Of a stretch of DNA of 64,000 nucleotides, positions 58,721-64,000 are shown piece after piece. Position 1 is the stretch's first letter; every line of letters begins with the position of its first letter. The DNA is taken from positions 806,001 through 870,000 of the forward strand of contig CAWBQO010000006.1 of NCBI GenBank assembly GCA_963790965.1, written 5' to 3'. Below the pieces are notes generated by a model, which saw only the letters and a list, made by a program, of their open reading frames with translations, did no database searches and had not been told where the DNA came from. Position numbers and translations under genes: made by a program. Source of the DNA: CAWBQO01 sp963790965 (GTDB lineage: Bacteria > Bacteroidota > Rhodothermia > Rhodothermales > DASSAV01).

Positions 58721-60289
58721 ATGTCCAGCATCCCGCGTATACTTTGGGCGGACGACGAGATCGACCTGCTCCGGCCGCACATCCTCTTTCTGGAATCCAA
58801 AGGCTACGACGTTACACGGGTCGCAAACGGCTCCGATGCCGTCGAGCGCGTGCGCGACGAACGCTTCGACGTGGTCCTCCTCGACGAGCAAATGCCCGGC
58901 ATGGGCGGACTCGAGGCCCTCTCGGAGATCAAGCGCATCGACCCGGACGTTCCCGTCGTGATGGTCACCAAGAGCGAAGAGGAACACCTCATGGAAGAGG
59001 CCCTCGGCGACAAGATCAGCGACTACCTGACCAAACCCGTCAACCCGAGCCAGATCCTGCTCACTTGCAAGCGTCTCTTGGACCGGCAGCGCCTTCGCAG
59101 CGAGCGGATTTCCCAAGACTACCTGCAGAGCTTCGGCCAGATTACCGCCACGCTGTCGGACAACCTCTCCCACCAGGAATGGGTTGACCTTTACCTCAAG
59201 CTCGTCCGGTTCGACACGGAGCTGGAGGGCGACGAGGCCGCCCGGCAGATTCTGGAAGATCAGTACGCCGAGGCCAACCGCGTCTTCGGGCGCTTTATCG
59301 AAGAGAACTACGCGGACTGGATCGCATCGACCGACCGACCGCCGGATGCACGTCGCCCCGTTCTCTCGCACGAGGTTATCCCGCGCTTCGTCCTTCCGGA
59401 GATGAAACACGGCCGCTCCGTGCTCTTTTTCCTGATCGATTGTATGCGCTACGATCAGTGGATGGAGTTCGAACGCCTGCTCTATCCGCTCTTTACGATG
59501 GAGAAGAGCTTCCACTATTCCATTCTGCCCACCGCGACGCCCTACTCTCGCAACGCCATTTTCAGCGGACTCTTGCCGCGCGAGATCCAGCGGCACTACC
59601 CGCGCATCTGGTCCGACTCCGAGGAAGACGAGCACAGCCGCAACCGTAATGAGGAGGAGTTTCTTGCGGACCTGCTCAAACGCCGCCGCATGGACGCCAA
59701 GATGCGCTACGAGAAGCTTATCGGCTCCGCCGACGGCCGAGCCTTTGCGCAGAACATCGCGGATTTCCGGCAAAACGACCTGAACGCAGTCGTCGTCAAC
59801 TTCGTCGACATCCTTGCTCACAGCCGGTCCGACTCCGACGTGCTCAAGGAGATCGCGCCGGACGAGCGCGCCTACCGCGCCCTGACCCGCACATGGTTCG
59901 AGCACTCGTGGCTTTACCAGGCCTTCCAGGACCTCGCCCGACACGACGTCAGCATCGTGCTGACGAGCGACCATGGCGTCGTCCGCAGTCTGCGCGCTAC
60001 GAAGGTCATCGGCGACCGCGAGACTTCCACAGCGCTGCGCTACAAGTACGGACGCAACCTGAAGGCCGACGAGCGACACGCCATCTTCGTGCGCGATCCC
60101 GTCTCCTTCGGCCTCCCGACGGGTGGCATCAACACGAACTACATCATGGCCAAGGAAGACTACTATTTCGTCTACCCGACCAATTATCACCATTTCCAGA
60201 ACCTGTACCGCGACACGATGCAGCACGGCGGCGCGTCCATGCAAGAGATGATTCTGCCCGTGATTACGCTACGCCCGAGGGGTTTGTGA
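58721..60289 (+). CDS. porX: PorX-like response regulator with PglZ domain
   Basis: The 522-residue protein has an N-terminal receiver (RILWADDEIDLLRPHILFLE; phospho-acceptor Asp in FDVVLLDEQMPGMGGLEALS; Lys in YLTKPVNPSQ), a helical linker, and a C-terminal PglZ/alkaline-phosphatase-fold domain (about 200-515). The metal-binding region shows LFFLIDCMRYDQWMEFE, ILPTATPYSRNAIFSGLLPR, VVVNFVDILAHS and VLTSDHGVVRS. In Bacteroidota, PorX works with the kinase PorY to control type IX secretion and motility genes through an ECF sigma factor. No T9SS gene is present here, so its target in this genome is inferred only from the family. It is a strong Bacteroidota marker. Confidence 0.92.
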   Translation: MSSIPRILWADDEIDLLRPHILFLESKGYDVTRVANGSDAVERVRDERFDVVLLDEQMPGMGGLEALSEIKRIDPDVPVVMVTKSEEEHLMEEALGDKISDYLTKPVNPSQILLTCKRLLDRQRLRSERISQDYLQSFGQITATLSDNLSHQEWVDLYLKLVRFDTELEGDEAARQILEDQYAEANRVFGRFIEENYADWIASTDRPPDARRPVLSHEVIPRFVLPEMKHGRSVLFFLIDCMRYDQWMEFERLLYPLFTMEKSFHYSILPTATPYSRNAIFSGLLPREIQRHYPRIWSDSEEDEHSRNRNEEEFLADLLKRRRMDAKMRYEKLIGSADGRAFAQNIADFRQNDLNAVVVNFVDILAHSRSDSDVLKEIAPDERAYRALTRTWFEHSWLYQAFQDLARHDVSIVLTSDHGVVRSLRATKVIGDRETSTALRYKYGRNLKADERHAIFVRDPVSFGLPTGGINTNYIMAKEDYYFVYPTNYHHFQNLYRDTMQHGGASMQEMILPVITLRPRGL

Positions 60290-60370
60290 GGTGTTAAGGC
60301 CTGACTCGTGCTGCGTCAAAGCGCGGCGTCATGGTAGAACCAGCGGCCTCTTCCACGGGTTTAGTGCGCC

Positions 60371-60546
60371 GAGGGGGCTTCCAGAATAATAGAACGCGCT
60401 GTATATGGCTGACGATAGGGACCAAAGCACCCACGCATCCTCCCCCTGAGGAAGATTTCACGGGTGTGTTAGTCAGCGTTGCAGCCGCGTACATCGTACC
60501 GGACGTATTCGACACAACTCCTTGGTAGTAAATCAACTGGCTTCTA
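60371..60546 (-). repeat. MITE-like element, copy E (reverse)
   Basis: Reverse-oriented copy: TAGAACGCGCTGTATATGGC, GACCAAAGCACCCACGCATC and TCCCCCTGAGGAAGATTTCA match the family, with diverged ends (GAGGGGGCTTCCA, TCAACTGGCTTCT). It separates the PorX-like gene from the toxin-antitoxin pair. Confidence 0.8.
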
Positions 60547-60561
60547 AACTGGGCCGAGACG

Positions 60562-60753
60562 ATGATTGACAACAAGAGGAAAAAGGAGGGAGCTATCAGG
60601 GCATCCAAAGTGCGCGTTGGGGGCCAGACTTTCCCCCACGTCGAAAAACGATTAACAATTAAGGAGTACGTCGCGCTCGTCAAGGCCGGGGATGTTGAGG
60701 ATCAGGAGCGCACCCGAGCGGCTCAGTCAGAGATAGAAGGTTTCCGGCTGTGA
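60562..60753 (+). CDS. Putative antitoxin partner of PIN toxin
   Basis: The 63-residue basic and helical protein starts MIDNKRKKEGAIRASKVRVG and contains TFPHVEKRLTIKEYVALVKA. I do not recognise a named family, but its size, charge and a 4-bp overlap with the next gene (stop TGA within GTGA) are typical of an antitoxin encoded before a PIN-domain toxin. It begins about 15 bp beyond the MITE-like copy E. It would neutralise the PIN RNase and repress the operon, as VapB-type proteins do; both roles are inferred from context. Confidence 0.6.
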   Translation: MIDNKRKKEGAIRASKVRVGGQTFPHVEKRLTIKEYVALVKAGDVEDQERTRAAQSEIEGFRL

Positions 60754-61199
60754 GTCTTGCCGTCGTGCTCGAGACGAACACGCTTGGCCGACTGGTTTCT
60801 CCGGGGCGGCATCCCGAGATCCTGTCCTGGTTCGAGCAAATGCGAGAGGCCGGACACATCTTCATCCTGCCGGAAATTGCCGACTATGAACTGCGGCGGG
60901 AACTGACGCGGATAGAGAGCAAGTCGTTGCCCTGCCTGGATGCGCTTGCCCTTCTGGATGGCGTCTATTACGCTCTGCTATCCACGCCCGTGATGCGCCG
61001 CGCCGCAATGCTCGGGGCAGAGGCTCGGCGGGCCGGCAAGCCCTCTGCCGACAAACATGCCCTGGACGGCGACGTAATTCTGGCATCGACAGCTCAGCTT
61101 TTCGAAGCCGACGGCCGGCAGGTCTTGGTAGCAACCGACAACGTAAAGCACCTGGAACGATGGGTTCCCGCGATAAGGTGGTGGGAGATTGAGCCGTAG
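60750..61199 (+). CDS. PIN-domain protein, probable toxin (VapC-like)
   Basis: The 149-residue protein starts SLAVVLETNTLGRLVSPGRH, where the usual first acidic residue of the PIN site (LDTN) is Glu. It continues with IFILPEIADYELRREL, which gives the second acidic residue, and ends with the third acidic group (KHALDGDVILASTAQLF and VATDNVKHLERW). PIN proteins are Mg-dependent RNases; VapC toxins cleave tRNA or rRNA. The GTG start at 60750 overlaps the stop of the small upstream gene. The Asp-to-Glu change may lower activity. The gene is followed by 157 bp without recognised features. Confidence 0.82.
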   Translation: MSLAVVLETNTLGRLVSPGRHPEILSWFEQMREAGHIFILPEIADYELRRELTRIESKSLPCLDALALLDGVYYALLSTPVMRRAAMLGAEARRAGKPSADKHALDGDVILASTAQLFEADGRQVLVATDNVKHLERWVPAIRWWEIEP

Positions 61200-61356
61200 A
61201 TGCGAACGTTTCTTGCAGGCGCTTTGGACTTGAAAGACCTTGCGGATTTGCCTTGTTGCCGTCGTGTGGTAGTTGAGGCGTCTAAGAATCAGAACCGTAA
61301 TCGCCCGCACGGACGCTGCGGCTCGCGGCTTCAAGAAATGGCGCGAGGTTAAAAGT

Positions 61357-61854
61357 ATGCCAACGCCTTCTGTGAACATGCTCCCCTGGCATCACCTCCT
61401 GCCCGCCACGACGGGTTCGGCGGCGGAAACGGAGCGGCTGGGCGCGATGCTCGCTCCTGCACTTGCGCCCGGCGCAATCGTGGCGTTGCAGGGCGACCTT
61501 GGCGCAGGCAAGACCCACCTCGTCAAGGGTATGGCCAAAGCCTGGGGCATCGACCCGGCGCTCGTGTCCAGTCCGACGTTCACCCTCGTCAATGAGTACG
61601 CCGGAACACGCTTCCCCGTCTACCACTTCGACGCCTACCGCATCCGCACGGCCGCCGAGTTTGAGGAGCTTGGCTACGAAGAGTACTTCTTCGGCGACGG
61701 CATCTGCCTCGTCGAATGGCCGGAGCGCGTCGATGAGCTGCTGCCGCGGGAAACGATCCGCCTGCACCTCTCCCACGCGGGTGACAATCGCCGGCGGGTT
61801 CAGCAGGTCAGCGAATTCTATGGAGATATGGTGCAAGGGGTGCCGAAAGCGTGA
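61357..61854 (+). CDS. tsaE: tRNA threonylcarbamoyladenosine biosynthesis ATPase TsaE
   Basis: TsaE is the ATPase that, with TsaB and TsaD, makes the t6A37 modification of ANN-decoding tRNAs. The 165-residue protein has the P-loop IVALQGDLGAGKTHLVKGMA, then SSPTFTLVNEYAG, the DAYRI box (VYHFDAYRIRTAAEFEELGY) and CLVEWPERVDELLP, all family hallmarks. I chose the ATG at 61357, which is preceded by the Shine-Dalgarno-like GAGG at 61344, over upstream in-frame codons. Its stop overlaps the GTG of folC by 4 bp, so the two are translationally coupled. TsaB and TsaD are not present in the window. Confidence 0.94.
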   Translation: MPTPSVNMLPWHHLLPATTGSAAETERLGAMLAPALAPGAIVALQGDLGAGKTHLVKGMAKAWGIDPALVSSPTFTLVNEYAGTRFPVYHFDAYRIRTAAEFEELGYEEYFFGDGICLVEWPERVDELLPRETIRLHLSHAGDNRRRVQQVSEFYGDMVQGVPKA

Positions 61855-63137
61855 GCGATCCCCTTCAGACTCTACTCGCCCTGCCTCGCTTCTCCGACCG
61901 CGGCGCGGCTGCTTACAAGCCCGGCATCGAGCGCATGGAGCGGCTCCTCGATCTACTCGGGCGGCCGGAACGCGCCTTCCCGGCGGTCCTTGTCGCCGGC
62001 ACCAACGGCAAAGGCTCGACGGCCTCTATGCTCGCGGCGGTGTCCACCGCTTCCGGACTGCGCACGGGCCTGCACACCTCGCCGCACCTCCTCAGCGTCA
62101 CCGAGCGAATGCGCGTCGACGGCGTCCCGTGTTCGGAATCGTGGTTGGCCGGTGCCGTTGGGCGGCATGACGCCGACTTCAGAGCGTCCGAAGCCAGCTT
62201 CTTTGAGGCCACGGTCGCCCTCAGCTTTCTTTATTTCGCAGAGCGTGCGGTGGACCTTGCCGTCGTTGAGGTGGGGCTGGGCGGCCGCCTCGACGCGACG
62301 AACGTTTTCACGCCCATTGCATCGCTCATCACCAACATCGGGTTCGACCATACCGACATCCTCGGAGACACCATCGCGAAGATCGCTCGCGAAAAGGCGG
62401 GCATCATCAAGCCGGGTGTTCCCGTTCTTACCGCCGCCCGCGACGCGGACGCCCTGCGCGTTATCCGCGAAGAGGCTGAACGGCATTCGTCCCCGTTCCA
62501 CCATGTTCTCGCAGAGTCGGAGACTTCCGCGATAGAAGAAGCCGGACGGCATCTGCGCTTCTCGTTGCAGACGCCCACGCGGAATTATGAGGGTCTGGCG
62601 CTCGGCCTCGCCGGGAGGCACCAGATGCACAACGCCATTCTGGCCGTCCGAGCAGCCGAAGTGGCGCTGCCGTCCATTCGGCATGATTATGGCTCTGTTT
62701 TTCGTGGACTTGCGGAGGTAAGGCAACTCTCCGGCCTCCGCGGGCGGCTCGAGTGCTTGCAAGAACATCCGTTGGTACTCGTTGATGTTGCGCACAACCC
62801 GGATGGCCTTTCCGCTACGCTGAAGGCCATTCCTCCTGAAAGGACGCTGCGCGTCGTCTTCGGGGCAGTGAGGGACAAAGATGTGGACGGCATGGCCGCG
62901 CTCCTTCGCCGGCGGAAAGCCTTCGTCTTCTGCGTCTCCACACCCGGCGAACGGGGTTTAAGGGCGGATGATTTGTGCGGACGCTTGCTCGAACGCGGCG
63001 TGACGTGTGAATGCGCCGCCTCTCCGTGCGATGGTGTTCGACAGGCGCTCGCCCGGTCCGGCAGCGAAGACGCGCTTCTGGTGACCGGTTCGCACACCGT
63101 GGCAGAAGGTCTGCTGCGGGCTTGGCCTTGTCCTTAG
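61851..63137 (+). CDS. folC: Folylpolyglutamate synthase / dihydrofolate synthase
   Basis: FolC adds glutamate to dihydropteroate and to folates with ATP. The 428-residue Mur-ligase-like enzyme has the P-loop VLVAGTNGKGSTASMLAAVS, TGLHTSPHLLSVTERMRVDG and VVEVGLGGRLDATNVFTPIA. The segment NIGFDHTDILGDTIAKIARE, with a carbamylated-Lys region KAGIIKPGVP, completes the central domain. The C-terminal domain has GRLECLQEHPLVLVDVAHNP. The start is the GTG at 61851, within GTGA overlapping the tsaE stop. Together with tsaE it forms a two-gene operon. Confidence 0.95.
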   Translation: MSDPLQTLLALPRFSDRGAAAYKPGIERMERLLDLLGRPERAFPAVLVAGTNGKGSTASMLAAVSTASGLRTGLHTSPHLLSVTERMRVDGVPCSESWLAGAVGRHDADFRASEASFFEATVALSFLYFAERAVDLAVVEVGLGGRLDATNVFTPIASLITNIGFDHTDILGDTIAKIAREKAGIIKPGVPVLTAARDADALRVIREEAERHSSPFHHVLAESETSAIEEAGRHLRFSLQTPTRNYEGLALGLAGRHQMHNAILAVRAAEVALPSIRHDYGSVFRGLAEVRQLSGLRGRLECLQEHPLVLVDVAHNPDGLSATLKAIPPERTLRVVFGAVRDKDVDGMAALLRRRKAFVFCVSTPGERGLRADDLCGRLLERGVTCECAASPCDGVRQALARSGSEDALLVTGSHTVAEGLLRAWPCP

Positions 63138-63169
63138 CGGCGGACATCGGATGCTGTAATATTCACATT

Positions 63170-63190
63170 CGCCTCGCTCAGGAGGCGTTT
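63170..63190 (+). terminator. Weak terminator-like hairpin after folC
   Basis: CGCCTC (63170-63175) pairs with GAGGCG (63182-63187) around GCTCAG and is followed by only three T residues. It lies 33 bp after the folC stop and could end the tsaE-folC transcript. The gap to rho (63191-63458) holds nothing else recognisable. Confidence 0.35.
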
Positions 63191-63458
63191 ACTCATACTA
63201 TCTTTCATTTATATTAAGAGCAGACGCCGGCTGCGCCCGTACTCCCGTTTCAGGGCTGCCTTTTCCGCTCCGCGTCTGCACTCGTTCGGCGTCCGGCCGC
63301 GAGTCCTCCACCGTAGCTCTCTGACTCACACCCCTTAGCGCTCCTGGTGCCCCTTTGCGGTGCCGTCGCTACACTCAAGACCATCCCCGGTCCGCTTCAG
63401 TCGGCCAAGGCTCGCCCCTGCGGCCCCCGCCTCGCCGACACACACCCATTGACCAAGA

Positions 63459-64000
63459 ATGAAGATCTCAACCCTCCAGGAGAAGAAGCTCTCCGACCTC
63501 AAGGACATTGCCAAGGGAATGAACCTTTCCGGCGTGTCCAGTATGCGCAAGCAGGACATCATTTACCTCATCCTCGAAGCGCAAGCAGAGGCAGCGGCCG
63601 GCGGCGACGGCGGGCAGCCCGCGCGCCGCGATACCGGCCGCTCAGGTCGTAAGGAGGCCGCGGCTGCCTCATCGGACGAGGGACAGGATTCCTCACCGGC
63701 AGAAAACACCGCCACCACCGACGCGCCGCGTCCGGAACCGCGCCGGGGCGGACGCAATGCCCGCCGGGATCGCGGAGACGACCGCCGTGCGAAGGACGAG
63801 TCATCCTCCGAATCGTCGAACGGTGAGCCGGCTAAGGCCGCTGAGGATCAGTCGCCGGAAGGCCCGAAGGACGAGAACGGGTCTGAAGGCTCCGAGGACG
63901 CAGGACGCAGCCGGCGCGATAACCAGGACCGGCGCCGCGACAACCGCAACGATCGGCGCAACGACAACCGTAACGAGTCGCGGAACGACAACCGGAACGA
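63459..64000 (+). CDS. rho: Transcription termination factor Rho, N-terminal part (cut by window end)
   Basis: The open frame from ATG 63459 runs past the end of the window; 180 codons are visible. Residues 1-42 form the Rho N-terminal (SAP-like) domain: KISTLQEKKLSDLKDIAKGM, then RKQDIIYLILEAQAE. This is followed by a long low-complexity insertion, first acidic/Ala/Ser-rich, then Arg/Asn/Asp-rich (RRDNQDRRRDNRNDRRNDNR). Bacteroidota, actinobacterial and other high-GC Rho proteins carry such disordered insertions before the RNA-binding domain; they may promote RNA binding or condensate formation. The RNA-binding and ATPase domains would lie beyond 64000, so the assignment rests on the N-terminal domain and the insertion style. 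Confidence 0.82.
   Translation, partial: MKISTLQEKKLSDLKDIAKGMNLSGVSSMRKQDIIYLILEAQAEAAAGGDGGQPARRDTGRSGRKEAAAASSDEGQDSSPAENTATTDAPRPEPRRGGRNARRDRGDDRRAKDESSSESSNGEPAKAAEDQSPEGPKDENGSEGSEDAGRSRRDNQDRRRDNRNDRRNDNRNESRNDNRN

Noticed and set aside
58697..60244. 515-codon minus-strand ORF
   Set aside because: Shadow of the PorX-like gene, which has receiver and PglZ motifs.

Overview
The window is about 64 kb of GC-rich bacterial chromosome. A response regulator fused to a PglZ domain (PorX architecture), a TatC translocase, a large metallophosphoesterase/outer-membrane barrel lipoprotein and the exported glycosidases all point to Bacteroidota, most likely the Rhodothermia (Salinibacter/Rhodothermus side). 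That placement is inferred from gene content and base composition, not from a marker search.

Layout. 0-3.3 kb: PRTase, tatC, S41 protease on +. 3.3-3.65 kb: frameshifted SMR exporter. 3.8-4.15 kb: dense cluster of DnaA-box-like motifs, a candidate oriC. 4.3-12.1 kb: universal stress protein, IS110 element with a likely bridge-RNA end, comEC, nusB, PPP phosphatase, SDR. 12.2-17.7 kb: sugar-polymer locus (frameshifted GH3, GH127). 17.8-20.2 kb: remnant of a CARF-HEPN CRISPR effector and an orphan CRISPR array of 16 repeats and 15 spacers. 20.6-28.9 kb: secreted proteins (phosphoesterase-barrel, GHL10, Tat-exported amidase). 29.9-34.1 kb: DUF805, ROK kinase, HAD-deaminase fusion, queE-queC. 35-41 kb: histidine kinase, phospholipase D-like synthase, DUF368, TPR protein. 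41.3-50.8 kb: Imm8-like protein, tmk, fur-like, MaoC, M48 lipoprotein, recF, murQ, mfd. 51.4-56.9 kb: WYL regulator, rsmG, histidine kinase, mnmG. 57.9-64 kb: peptidase E, PorX-like regulator, a PIN toxin-antitoxin pair, tsaE, folC and the start of rho.

Origin-region signals converge. There are two perfect parS palindromes at 45.0 and 47.35 kb, a perfect DnaA box at 47.4 kb, recF, rsmG and mnmG in the same window, and the DnaA-box cluster near 3.9 kb. I read this as an origin-proximal segment; dnaA, dnaN and parAB are not in it.

Gene-poor stretches are full of dispersed repeats: a MITE-like family of 174-176 bp (five copies plus one internally deleted copy), a two-hairpin element (three copies), a CATCCTGA-type intergenic repeat (many degenerate copies) and a GTAGGGGCACG palindrome (two copies). 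Two genes are interrupted by small frameshifts and the CRISPR effector is truncated, so either gene decay or draft-quality sequence must be considered. No tRNA or rRNA gene was recognised.
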